A stretch of DNA of 16,793 nt, taken from contig CAVDHB010000081.1 of assembly GCA_963608705.1 (NCBI GenBank), forward strand, positions 1-16,793. Reading direction: 5' to 3'. The notes beneath the pieces were generated by a model. The model searched no databases. It was not told where the DNA came from and saw only the letters and a program-made list of their open reading frames with translations. This document shows, piece after piece, positions 5,525-12,846 of the stretch (the stretch's first letter is position 1; each line of letters begins with the position of its first letter). The DNA comes from CAVDHB01 sp963608705. GTDB lineage: Bacteria > Bacteroidota > Bacteroidia > Bacteroidales > Bacteroidaceae. The position numbers and the translations under genes were made by a program.

Positions 5525-7762
5525 TTATTCCTGTGTATTTTGGTCTTCATTATGACGGAAAGGACGATGCCCGTTTCCACCACGATGTTCCGGACGACGA
5601 GGACGAGGAGGACGCTCCACGTAGTCAGCCGGTTTCTCCAACAGCACACGGCGGCTCAATTTGAACTTGCCAGTCTTCGGGTCGATGTCAATCAGTTTCA
5701 CCTTAATCTTGTCACCTTCCTTGATGCCAGCCTCTTCCACTGTGTTAAGACGCTTCCAATCTATTTCAGAGATATGGAGCAATCCATCCTTGCCGGGCAA
5801 GAACTCCACAAACGCACCGTAAGGCATCACGCTGCGTACAGTACCCTCATAGACCTCGCCCACTTCGGGAATAGCCACGATAGCCTTAATCTTAGCCAAC
5901 GCTGCGTCTATTGTCTCCTTATTGTTACCAGATACCTGCACCTTGCCGCAACCTTCTTCTTCCTCGATGGTCACAGTGGCACCCGTCTCTTCCTGAATAC
6001 CCTGGATAATCTTTCCGCCAGGTCCGATGACAGCACCGATGTACTCTTTCGGAATCTCAATCTGTACGATACGAGGAGCGTGCGGTTTCAAATCTTCACG
6101 AGGAGCAGGAATGGTCTCTACCAACTTCTCCAGAATCTGCATACGCGCATCACGCGCCTGCATCAACGCTTTCTCCAGAATCTCATAGGAAAGTCCGTCA
6201 CACTTGATATCCATCTGAGTGGCGGTCAGACCGTTCTTTGTTCCTGTGGTCTTGAAGTCCATATCTCCCAAGTGGTCTTCATCACCCAGAATATCTGTCA
6301 AGACAGCGTATTTGTCTTCACCCGGATTCTTGATAAGACCCATGGCGATACCTGAAACTGGATTCTTGATAGGCACACCGGCATCCATCAACGCCAGTGT
6401 TCCGGCGCATACAGTAGCCATGGAAGAAGAACCGTTAGATTCCAAAATATCAGACACCACACGCACAGTGTAAGGGAAGTCTGCCGGAATCTGTCCTTTC
6501 AACGCACGCCAAGCCAAATGACCGTGACCGATTTCACGACGACCTACGCCACGCTGCGCCTTTGCCTCTCCTGTGGCGAACGGCGGGAAGTTGTAGTGCA
6601 GCAAGAAACGCATCTTGCTCTGATCCAACACTCCGTCCACAATCTTCTCGTCCATCTTCGTACCAAGGGTACAAGTAGAAAGAGACTGAGTCTCGCCACG
6701 AGTGAAGATAGAGGAACCGTGAGGGCCAGGAAGCGGACTTACCTCGCACCAGATAGGACGAATGTCCGTATAACCACGTCCGTCAAGACGGCGGCCTTCA
6801 TCCAATACACAACGACGCATAGCGTCACGTTCCACGTCATTATAATAACGGTCAATCATCTCATCATACTGAGCCTGTTCTTCTTCAGACTGGTCAGCAT
6901 GGGCGGTATGATATTCTTCCTTGAAATCATCGCGAATCTTGGCGAAAGCCTCCTCACGAGCCAACTTGTCATTGTTCCCCTCATGAGCCAAGTCGTACGC
7001 TTTCTGATAGCAAGCGGAACGCACCTCGTTGCGGAGGTCTTCATCGTTCACCTCGTCACAGTATGCACGCTTCACATCCTTGCCCAATTCCTTGGCAAGT
7101 TCTTTCTGTAAACGGCACATCGGCTTGATGGCTTCGTGAGCCACTTTCAAAGCGGCGAGCAAATCCTGCTCAGAAACCTCTTTCATCTCGCCTTCCACCA
7201 TCATGATGTTCTCCTCAGTAGCACCCACCATGATATCCATATCAGCCTTCTCAAGCTGCTCGAAAGTAGGATTCACCACATATTCGCCGTTGATACGTGC
7301 CACACGTACCTCGGAGATAGGGCCTTCGAACGGAATATCGGAACAAGACAGAGCGGCTGAAGCGGCGAATCCGGCCAAAGCGTCGGGTATGTCCACACCG
7401 TCTGCGGAGAAAAGTATCACATTTACATATACCTCACAATGATAGTCAGAAGGGAAGAGCGGACGCAAAGCGCGGTCTACCAGACGACAAGTAAGGATTT
7501 CATAGTCGGACGCCTTACCCTCACGTTTGGTAAAGCCGCCGGGGAAACGGCCAAAAGAGGCGTATTTCTCACGGTATTCTACTTGCAGAGGCATGAAGTC
7601 CGTTCCGGGAGCGGCCTCTTTTGCGGCGCAAACAGTGGCCAGGAGCATAGTGTTGCCCATGCGGAGCATCACAGAACCATCGGCTTGTTTGGCTAATTTT
7701 CCCGTCTCGATGCTGATAGTACGGCCATCTGGCAACGCAACGGTTTTAGTAATAATGTTCAT
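5525..7762 (-). CDS. pnp: Polyribonucleotide nucleotidyltransferase (PNPase)
   Basis: A 745-residue PNPase, the cytosolic phosphorolytic 3'-to-5' exoribonuclease of RNA turnover. Domains in order: first RNase PH-like domain (about 10-145), helical linker (about 240-310), second RNase PH-like domain (about 320-550), KH domain (562-633) with the IGPGGK loop at 579-584, and S1 domain (634-706) with YGAFVEFLPGKDGLLHISEI. Catalytic-core residues are visible: GSSS at 444-447, and D494 and D500 in LGDEDHLGDMDF. The FGRFPGGF block (70-77) is intact. The C-terminal tail (717-745) is rich in Arg, Pro and Gly, a probable RNA-binding extension. Length is slightly above the 711 of E. coli because of linker and tail. 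It is a single-gene unit with its own promoter region and terminator, divergent from greA. Confidence 0.98.
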   Translation of the reverse strand: MNIITKTVALPDGRTISIETGKLAKQADGSVMLRMGNTMLLATVCAAKEAAPGTDFMPLQVEYREKYASFGRFPGGFTKREGKASDYEILTCRLVDRALRPLFPSDYHCEVYVNVILFSADGVDIPDALAGFAASAALSCSDIPFEGPISEVRVARINGEYVVNPTFEQLEKADMDIMVGATEENIMMVEGEMKEVSEQDLLAALKVAHEAIKPMCRLQKELAKELGKDVKRAYCDEVNDEDLRNEVRSACYQKAYDLAHEGNNDKLAREEAFAKIRDDFKEEYHTAHADQSEEEQAQYDEMIDRYYNDVERDAMRRCVLDEGRRLDGRGYTDIRPIWCEVSPLPGPHGSSIFTRGETQSLSTCTLGTKMDEKIVDGVLDQSKMRFLLHYNFPPFATGEAKAQRGVGRREIGHGHLAWRALKGQIPADFPYTVRVVSDILESNGSSSMATVCAGTLALMDAGVPIKNPVSGIAMGLIKNPGEDKYAVLTDILGDEDHLGDMDFKTTGTKNGLTATQMDIKCDGLSYEILEKALMQARDARMQILEKLVETIPAPREDLKPHAPRIVQIEIPKEYIGAVIGPGGKIIQGIQEETGATVTIEEEEGCGKVQVSGNNKETIDAALAKIKAIVAIPEVGEVYEGTVRSVMPYGAFVEFLPGKDGLLHISEIDWKRLNTVEEAGIKEGDKIKVKLIDIDPKTGKFKLSRRVLLEKPADYVERPPRPRRPEHRGGNGHRPFRHNEDQNTQE

Positions 7763-7789
7763 CTAATAAATTGTTTATTGTTTTGATCA

Positions 7790-7848
7790 AAAATCGTGCC
7801 GCAAATGTACGCAAATACTTTGGGAATACGTAGCGTTGGCACGATTTT
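7790..7848. repeat. 11-base inverted repeat around the pnp promoter
   Basis: AAAATCGTGCC (7790-7800) and its exact inverse GGCACGATTTT (7838-7848) are separated by 37 bases that contain the pnp -7 element. It could be an operator pair in DNA, or a leader hairpin if a longer pnp transcript begins upstream. Confidence 0.6.
7802..7809 (-). promoter_or_regulatory. Likely -7 element of pnp
   Basis: TACATTTG on the minus strand fits TAnnTTTG and would start transcription near 7795, giving a leader of about 33 bases. No good -33 TTTG sits at the expected distance, so the assignment is moderate. Confidence 0.5.
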
Positions 7849-7904
7849 CACGCTGTTTTTCAACTTTTTCACCTTTAGCGATAAAACACATCGAGAAAAA
7901 TCCG

Positions 7905-7912
7905 TACCTTTG
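7905..7912 (+). promoter_or_regulatory. Likely -7 element of greA
   Basis: TACCTTTG fits TAnnTTTG, placing the start near 7919 and giving a leader of about 117 bases. The -33 region has no clear TTTG. Confidence 0.5.
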
Positions 7913-7941
7913 CCGCCGATTTATAAAAGCAGATAATACGC

Positions 7942-7977
7942 AAGGGTTCCGGCCATCATCGTCGGGATTCTTTTTTT
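7942..7977 (+). terminator. Terminator-like hairpin in the greA leader
   Basis: AAGGGTTCCG (7942-7951) can pair along its whole length with CGGGATTCTT (7963-7972), counting three G-T wobbles, around an 11-base loop, and seven T's follow (7971-7977). It lies between the proposed promoter and the ATG, so it could act as an attenuator. With this many wobbles the stability is uncertain. Confidence 0.45.
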
Positions 7978-8021
7978 ATTCTGTCTTTTACCAAGTAAAA
8001 TAGAATACTAACAATAAAAAC

Positions 8022-8027
8022 AGGAGG
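8022..8027 (+). promoter_or_regulatory. Shine-Dalgarno site of greA
   Basis: AGGAGG ends 8 bases before the ATG at 8036 and is complementary to the CCTCC in the 16S 3' end seen at the right edge of this window. Most other genes in the window lack any such site. It confirms the start codon. Confidence 0.8.
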
Positions 8028-8035
8028 TTTAGACA

Positions 8036-8506
8036 ATGGCATACATGTCACAAGAGGGCTACGACAAGATCGCCGCCCAAGTTAAACACATGGAGTCGGT
8101 AGACAGACCGGCTGCATCACGCGCCATCGCAGAGGCTGCCGACAAGGGAGACCTCTCCGAAAACTCAGAATATGACGCAGCCAAAGAGGCACAGGCTCAT
8201 TTGGAAGCTAAAATCGCACAACTGAAGATGATGTTGCACGAGGCACGCATCATTGACACATCCCGCATCAAGACCGACACTGTACAGATTCTCTGCACGG
8301 TGGAGATGAAAAACGTGAAAACGGGCATGAAAATGAAATATACCATCGTGTCCGAAGGAGAAGCCAACTTACGGGAAGGAAAGATTTCCGTACAGACTCC
8401 CGTGGCACAAGGATTGCTGGGAAAGAAAGTAGGTGATGTGGCTGAAATCAAGACTCCCGCCGGGATGATGCAATTGGAGATTACCAAAATTTCAATAGAA
8501 GGATAA
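8036..8506 (+). CDS. greA: Transcript cleavage factor GreA
   Basis: A 156-residue GreA/GreB family protein that enters the RNA polymerase secondary channel and stimulates cleavage of backtracked RNA. The N-terminal coiled coil (about 1-75) carries the conserved tip block KGDLSENSEYDAAKE (37-51) with the acidic pair D39 and E42, matching D41 and E44 of E. coli GreA. The C-terminal FKBP-like domain (about 80-156) ends in PVAQGLLGKKVGDVAEIKTP and MMQLEITKI. Length is usual for GreA. The start is set by the SD at 8022-8027. The HIT gene follows after 4 bases, so the two are one transcript. Confidence 0.97.
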   Translation: MAYMSQEGYDKIAAQVKHMESVDRPAASRAIAEAADKGDLSENSEYDAAKEAQAHLEAKIAQLKMMLHEARIIDTSRIKTDTVQILCTVEMKNVKTGMKMKYTIVSEGEANLREGKISVQTPVAQGLLGKKVGDVAEIKTPAGMMQLEITKISIEG

Positions 8507-8510
8507 GCGT

Positions 8511-8906
8511 ATGGCAAGCATTTTCTCTAAAATCATCGCCGGAGAGATTCCCTCATACAAAGTGGCAGAGGACGAGCATTTCTATGCGTTCCTCGACATC
8601 AACCCTTTGGCGAAGGGACACACACTGGTTGTCCCCAAGAAAGAGATAGACTATATCTTCGACATGGAGGACAATGACCTCGCCGCTTTCAACGTGTTCG
8701 CCAAACGCGTGGCTGTGGCTATCAAAAAGGCGTTTCCTTGCAAAAAGGTCGGAGTGGCAGTGTTAGGACTCGAAGTACCTCATGCGCACATTCACCTTGT
8801 ACCCTTGCAGGGAGAGGGAGATTTGAACTTCGCAAATCCGAAATTGAAGCTCTCGCCCGAGGAATTCAAGGAAATCGCCGCTAAAATTAGTGGAGAATTC
8901 AAGTAA
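8511..8906 (+). CDS. HIT-family nucleotide hydrolase
   Basis: A 131-residue histidine-triad protein of the HINT branch. The signature is PHAHIHLVP with His91, His93 and His95; by family knowledge the middle histidine is the nucleophile that takes up the nucleotide. The N-terminal block FSKIIAGEIPSYKVAED and the FLDINPLAKGHTLVVPKKE segment (27-45) are typical. Such proteins hydrolyse nucleoside phosphoramidates or dinucleoside polyphosphates in the cytosol; the substrate cannot be told here. It begins 4 bases after greA and is surely translated from the same mRNA. Greek-key-like extra domains are absent, and the length is normal for the family. Confidence 0.93.
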   Translation: MASIFSKIIAGEIPSYKVAEDEHFYAFLDINPLAKGHTLVVPKKEIDYIFDMEDNDLAAFNVFAKRVAVAIKKAFPCKKVGVAVLGLEVPHAHIHLVPLQGEGDLNFANPKLKLSPEEFKEIAAKISGEFK

Positions 8907-9005
8907 CAAGGCAGTTTTACAGGTAAAAAGGAGATGGATTTGCGCTGTTCAAATGTTAAAACCTACGTTTTTAGCTGATTTATGCTATTAAACATAGTCT
9001 CTACA

Positions 9006-9037
9006 CTTGTGGACTACGGAAAAAGCCCCTATCTTTG
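9006..9037 (+). promoter_or_regulatory. Promoter with no ORF downstream
   Basis: TATCTTTG (9030-9037) fits the -7 consensus, with CTTG (9006-9009) 20 bases upstream as a -33 near-match. Transcription should start near 9044. The next 90 bases contain no ATG but end in a terminator. Bases 8907-9005 show no gene. Confidence 0.6.
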
Positions 9038-9043
9038 CAGCGT

Positions 9044-9130
9044 TATCCTAAAACAATCTTTTTACCTTAAAATTACCTAAAGAAAACATAGGAAGAGGCT
9101 CTTTGTGAAAAGGGTCTCTTTTCGCTTTTT
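9044..9130 (+). ncRNA. Candidate small RNA of about 85 nt
   Basis: A promoter (9006-9037) and an intrinsic terminator (9093-9130) bracket a stretch without any ATG on the plus strand. The first 45 nt are AT-rich and single-stranded in appearance (CTTTTTACC, ACCTAAAG), and the rest is the terminator hairpin, the layout of many trans-acting small RNAs. I cannot assign it to a known RNA family. It might instead be only the 3' end of the greA-HIT transcript with a chance promoter match. The 5' end is an estimate. Confidence 0.42.
9093..9130 (+). terminator. Intrinsic terminator
   Basis: AAGAGGCTCTTT (9093-9104) pairs with AAAGGGTCTCTT (9109-9120), allowing two wobbles, around loop GTGA, and TTCGCTTTTT follows. 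It would end the candidate small RNA and any read-through from greA-HIT. Confidence 0.75.
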
Positions 9131-9155
9131 ATAGAGACTACACGAGATACAAACA

Positions 9156-9196
9156 CAGGCGTACCTTGACGCTGTACAACTGTCAAAATACGCCTG
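9156..9196 (-). terminator. Possible terminator of the prfB-CYTH unit
   Basis: CAGGCGTA (9156-9163) pairs with TACGCCTG (9189-9196), and inside it TTGAC (9166-9170) pairs with GTCAA (9182-9186). It lies 20 bases after the CYTH stop on the minus strand. The T-run is weak (TGTGTTTGTATC). Confidence 0.45.
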
Positions 9197-9216
9197 CATA
9201 TATTTAGAAACGGGCT

Positions 9217-9705
9217 TTATTCTGCCTCGAATTCCCTTCTCCAGTTCTTATAAGGATTTTTCATCAAACAGGTATTGTAGAAACGGATATCGCCCGTCAC
9301 TTCTTTTCCTATGAAGGGCAGTTTCTGATACGGCTCATCCTCACTTCGCAATTCCACCTCCGCCATGACCAGTCCCTCATTGTCCCCGTAAAACTCGTCC
9401 ACCTCAAACGTATGATTCCCGTCCGGCACCAGATAGCGACGCTTGTCAATCACTCCACCCGGACAAAGTTTCATCATCTCCTTGGCATCTTCCATCGGAA
9501 TCTCCCGCTCGAATTCATAGCGGCTCATTCCTTTCTGATCAGAGGGTCCCTTGATAGTAAGGTAGGCTTTCTCATCACGGATACGTACACGGACAGTACG
9601 ACCATGCTCGCTGCAAATATACCCCTGCACGATATGTGTGGAGGAAGAGGCCAAGGACTTGAACTCTCCCTTCACAATGAATTTACGCTCTATTTCCTGT
9701 GACAT
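9217..9705 (-). CDS. CYTH-domain triphosphate tunnel protein
   Basis: A 162-residue CYTH/TTM protein. I chose the ATG at 9705 because it puts the hallmark ExExK (EIERK, residues 4-8) at the N-terminus as in the family; the longer in-frame start at 9765 lies inside the upstream small gene. Tunnel-lining charged residues are visible: VRVRIR (38-43), TIKG (50-53), YEFERE (63-68), DKRRY (87-91), FEVDEF (100-105) and AEVELRSE (115-122). Members bind triphosphates with divalent metal in the cytosol; short bacterial forms are mostly inorganic triphosphatases, while others make cAMP or thiamine triphosphate. Tripolyphosphatase is most likely but is inference. It starts 2 bases after the stop of the small membrane protein gene, so translation is probably coupled. 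Confidence 0.9.
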   Translation of the reverse strand: MSQEIERKFIVKGEFKSLASSSTHIVQGYICSEHGRTVRVRIRDEKAYLTIKGPSDQKGMSRYEFEREIPMEDAKEMMKLCPGGVIDKRRYLVPDGNHTFEVDEFYGDNEGLVMAEVELRSEDEPYQKLPFIGKEVTGDIRFYNTCLMKNPYKNWRREFEAE

Positions 9706-9707
9706 GG

Positions 9708-9854
9708 CTAAATGCTTACCGCATAAAAAGCGGCCGTTATCAAGGCCAGCAAAATCAGCCCGCAAATGATAGCGTATATCAACCGCTCGGCTTTTTTCTC
9801 GTTTTGCTGCGTCTGACGACTCTTCCGCTGCTTACTTATTCCACTTTTCATCAT
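9708..9854 (-). CDS. 48-residue single-pass membrane protein
   Basis: Minus-strand frame from ATG 9854 (a second ATG follows directly at 9851) to TAG 9708. The N-terminal 24 residues are strongly basic and hydrophilic (KSGISKQRKSRQTQQ, EKKAER), and residues 25-47 form one hydrophobic helix (IYAIICGLILLALITAAFY). The positive-inside rule puts the N-terminus in the cytosol. It starts 15 bases after prfB and ends 2 bases before the CYTH gene, on the same strand, so the three are packed as one operon. This packing and the clean layout make it very probably real. I do not recognise a family and give no function; its neighbours suggest only co-expression with RF2 and the CYTH protein. Confidence 0.82.
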   Translation of the reverse strand: MMKSGISKQRKSRQTQQNEKKAERLIYAIICGLILLALITAAFYAVSI

Positions 9855-9869
9855 GCACTGTTTTTCTGA

Positions 9870-10982
9870 TCATTCTCCACCGCCGAACTCCATCAAATAG
9901 GCTTTGATGAATCCGTCAATATTTCCATCCATCACTCCATTCACATCTGAAGTCTGGAATCCTGTACGATGGTCTTTCACACGGCGGTCGTCAAACACAT
10001 AACTCCTTATCTGGGAACCCCACTCGATTTTCTTTTTCCCCGCTTCCAGTTTGGCTTGCGCAGCCTGACGGCGTTTCAATTCACGATCATACAACTGTGA
10101 GCGCAACAAACGCAGAGCGTTCTGACGGTTCTCCAACTGTTTACGGCTTTCCGTGTTCTCGATAAGGATTTCCTCTTCTTCCCCTGTGTCCGGGTCTGTG
10201 TACTGATAGCGCAAACGGACACCCGTCTCCACCTTGTTGACATTCTGACCTCCGGCACCTCCTGAACGGAACAAATCCCAGGACATCTTTGCCGGGTCAA
10301 TATGTACCTCGATAGTGTCGTCCACCAACGGAGTGACAAAGACGGAAGCGAAGGAAGTCATTCGTTTTCCCTGTGCGTTATAAGGAGACACACGCACTAA
10401 ACGATGCACACCATTCTCAGACTTGAGATAACCATAGGCGTAATCTCCTTCCACTTCCATGGTAACGGTCTTGATACCCGCCTCGTCACCTTCTTGCAAG
10501 TTGTCTATAGTGGTCTTATAGTCGTGCGCCTCCGCCCAACGCAAATACATACGCATCAGCATGGAAGCCCAGTCCTGACTCTCCGTGCCACCTGCTCCTG
10601 AGTTGATTTTCAAGACACAACTCATGGAGTCTTCCTCCTTGCGGAGCATATTCTTCAGCTCAAGGTTCTCAATGGCCTCTTTCGCTTTGGCGTATGCAGC
10701 GTCCACTTCCTCCTCAGTGACCATCTCGTCCTTGAAGAAATCCAGCGAAAGTGAAACTTCCTCCGTCAGGTCTTTACATTCCTTGTATCCGTTTATCCAT
10801 TTCTGAATATCCTTGACTTTCTTCATCTGAGCCTGCGCTTTCTCCGCATCATCCCAAAAACCGGGAGCTTGCGTACGCAGTTCCTCCTCTTCCAGCTGTA
10901 TTTTCTTGTTGTCTATGTCCAGGTACTTGTGGAGTGCCTCCACACGGTCTTTTAACTCTTTGGCTTGTTCGGCTGTAATCAT
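9870..10982 (-). CDS. prfB: Peptide chain release factor 2 (RF2)
   Basis: A 370-residue class I release factor that reads UGA and UAA and releases the peptide on the ribosome. The N-terminal helical domain spans about 1-110. The codon-reading site is at 199-201 and reads SPY, in the block VRVSPYNAQGKRMTSFASVFV, where the standard RF2 tripeptide is SPF. The catalytic GGQ is at 244-246 in SGGAGGQNVNK, and Ser240 sits where E. coli K-12 RF2 has the variable Thr246. The reading frame is continuous. At the place where many bacteria carry the programmed +1 frameshift (CUU UGA C), this gene reads CTG GAC in frame, so that autoregulation is absent. It lies 55 bases after the acyl-CoA synthetase gene and 15 bases before the small membrane protein gene. 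Confidence 0.97.
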   Translation of the reverse strand: MITAEQAKELKDRVEALHKYLDIDNKKIQLEEEELRTQAPGFWDDAEKAQAQMKKVKDIQKWINGYKECKDLTEEVSLSLDFFKDEMVTEEEVDAAYAKAKEAIENLELKNMLRKEEDSMSCVLKINSGAGGTESQDWASMLMRMYLRWAEAHDYKTTIDNLQEGDEAGIKTVTMEVEGDYAYGYLKSENGVHRLVRVSPYNAQGKRMTSFASVFVTPLVDDTIEVHIDPAKMSWDLFRSGGAGGQNVNKVETGVRLRYQYTDPDTGEEEEILIENTESRKQLENRQNALRLLRSQLYDRELKRRQAAQAKLEAGKKKIEWGSQIRSYVFDDRRVKDHRTGFQTSDVNGVMDGNIDGFIKAYLMEFGGGE

Positions 10983-11037
10983 GAACTTATGTTTTCTGTG
11001 TGATAAACTTACATTTCTTTCACTGCGAAAGGACGTT

Positions 11038-12846
11038 TCATCCCTCGTACATTTTCTTTATCTCGGCGGCGTAGTTTTTATACACGACCGGCCTTTTTAT
11101 TTTCAACGTATTGGTCAGCTCACCTCTTTCTATGGTGAATGGTTGAGGAAGCAATACGAAGCGTTTGATTTTCTCATAGTGGGCGAACTCCTGCTGGAGC
11201 GTATCCACCCTGTCCTCCATCATTTCGATAATGGCAGGATTATGAATTAATTCTTTTGAATCCTTGAATGACAGATTATGGCCGGCCGCATATTGCTCCA
11301 GCAATTGGAAATTCGGAACAATCAGTGCAGATACAAATTTATGCTCGTCTGCGATTACCGTAATCTGGTCGATATAACGGTCTACCAACAGCTTGGACTC
11401 TATCATTTGCGGAGCGATATATTTCCCATTGGAGGTCTTGAACAAATCCTTGATTCGATCCGTCAAGTACAGTTCCCCATTCTTCAGATAGCCCGCATCT
11501 CCCGTATGGAACCACCCATCCTTGTCTATAGCCTCGTTGGTAGCGGCCTCATTATTATAATACCCCTTGGTAATGGTTTTTCCACGAAGCAATACTTCAC
11601 GATGCTCTCCAAACTTAATCTCCAGTCCGTCTATCACTCGCCCCACAGAACCCATAGAGACTGGCTGGTCAAGACGATCACAAGAGACCGTGGCTGTAGA
11701 CTCGGTAAGACCATAACCAGTAATCATATTCAACCCTACAGAATGGACGAACTCCTCCACTTCGGGAGAAATAGCCGCACCCGCCGTCGGGAAGAAATTG
11801 GCACGGTCAAGACCTAACAACCTACGGAAAGGTTTGAAGACTGCAAACTCATAGAAACGATTCCGCATGGAAAGCAACGCACCAGGGCGTTTCCCTTTCA
11901 AAAGGTTATCCACGTAATATTGCTTGCCAACTCTCAACGCCTTTTCCATTAAATGACGCTGAGCCGGCACGCTCTTGTGCATCTTTTCTTGCACACCCGC
12001 ATAGACCTTCTCCCAGAAACGGGGCACGGCACACATACAAGTAGGTCTGACCTCTGACAAAGCAGTCAAAATATTCTGCGGATTTTGATTTATGTACAGC
12101 GTGCAACCTTCCGCCAGACAAAAGTAAGACCACGCCCGTTCAAACACATGTGTGAAAGGAAGGAAATTAAGAATGATGTCCTTGTCCGATATAGGCAAAG
12201 CCTTGTCGTTCGCCATCATCGCATAATAATAATTACCATGAGAAAGTTTCACGCCTTTACTATTCCCCGTAGTACCGGAAGTATAAAGTATATTAGCCAA
12301 ATCATCCTGCGTCACCGCCTTAGATCGCCGAGAGACTTCTTTCTCATAAGCTAATGTCTTCCCTCGTTTCAAGAATTCGTCAAAGTAAAAAGAATGCGTG
12401 TCCTCGGGATTCAATTTCACAGACTTGTCATACACGAATATCTTTTCCAACGTATGACACAAGTTGTTCACCCGTAAGGCCACATCATATTGGTACTGCT
12501 CTCCCACAAAAAGATAACGTATATGCGCATCTTCCACCATATACTTCACCTGCGCCTCTGAACTGGTGTCATAAAAAGGAATCGTCACGGCTCTCACTCC
12601 GTAAGCGCCGAAATCCACAAACAACGACTCAGGACGATTGGGTGAAAACACACCAATGTTCTCCTGCTCGTTTACACCAAAAGAAATCAAGGCATTGGAT
12701 ACAAAGTCCACCTTTTGGGCAAAAACCTGCCATGAAATGGACACCCATTTATTCTGTTGGTTATCCCGGTAGGCAAGTGCCGTGCACTTGCCATACCTCT
12801 CCGCCTGCTTTCTTATCAGCACAGCCAATGAAGATGTATTCAGCAT
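11038..12846 (-). CDS. Long-chain fatty acid--CoA ligase (AMP-forming)
   Basis: A 602-residue adenylate-forming enzyme that activates fatty acids with ATP and CoA at the inner face of the membrane. Core motifs in order: phosphate-binding loop YTSGTTGNSKG (188-198), FLPFTHVFER (228-237), adenine-binding TAGAAIS and YGLTES (378-383), GWFHTGD (444-450), hinge TDRIKDLFKTSNGKYIAPQMIE (starts 462), and C-terminal GELTNTLKIKR (575-585) with likely catalytic Lys582. The LTxTLKIKR ending and the overall length match the FadD15/LACS-like branch, common in Bacteroidales, rather than acetyl-CoA synthetase. The hydrophobic pocket does not let me name the chain length. It is the first gene of the run acs-prfB-small protein-CYTH, with its own promoter at 12924-12955. 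Confidence 0.94.
   Translation of the reverse strand: MLNTSSLAVLIRKQAERYGKCTALAYRDNQQNKWVSISWQVFAQKVDFVSNALISFGVNEQENIGVFSPNRPESLFVDFGAYGVRAVTIPFYDTSSEAQVKYMVEDAHIRYLFVGEQYQYDVALRVNNLCHTLEKIFVYDKSVKLNPEDTHSFYFDEFLKRGKTLAYEKEVSRRSKAVTQDDLANILYTSGTTGNSKGVKLSHGNYYYAMMANDKALPISDKDIILNFLPFTHVFERAWSYFCLAEGCTLYINQNPQNILTALSEVRPTCMCAVPRFWEKVYAGVQEKMHKSVPAQRHLMEKALRVGKQYYVDNLLKGKRPGALLSMRNRFYEFAVFKPFRRLLGLDRANFFPTAGAAISPEVEEFVHSVGLNMITGYGLTESTATVSCDRLDQPVSMGSVGRVIDGLEIKFGEHREVLLRGKTITKGYYNNEAATNEAIDKDGWFHTGDAGYLKNGELYLTDRIKDLFKTSNGKYIAPQMIESKLLVDRYIDQITVIADEHKFVSALIVPNFQLLEQYAAGHNLSFKDSKELIHNPAIIEMMEDRVDTLQQEFAHYEKIKRFVLLPQPFTIERGELTNTLKIKRPVVYKNYAAEIKKMYEG

Noticed and set aside
5519..7766. Several plus-strand frames of 70-280 codons opposite pnp
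   Set aside because: They are shadows of the pnp reading frame, with no promoter, no ribosome-binding site and no recognisable domains.
8934..8978. A 14-codon frame after the HIT gene preceded by AAGGAG
   Set aside because: It is very short, with no hydrophobic or repeated-codon leader features and no conserved context visible; SD-like strings occur by chance.
9706..9765. Longer CYTH start at 9765
   Set aside because: It would overlap the small membrane protein gene and place extra residues before the N-terminal ExExK motif.
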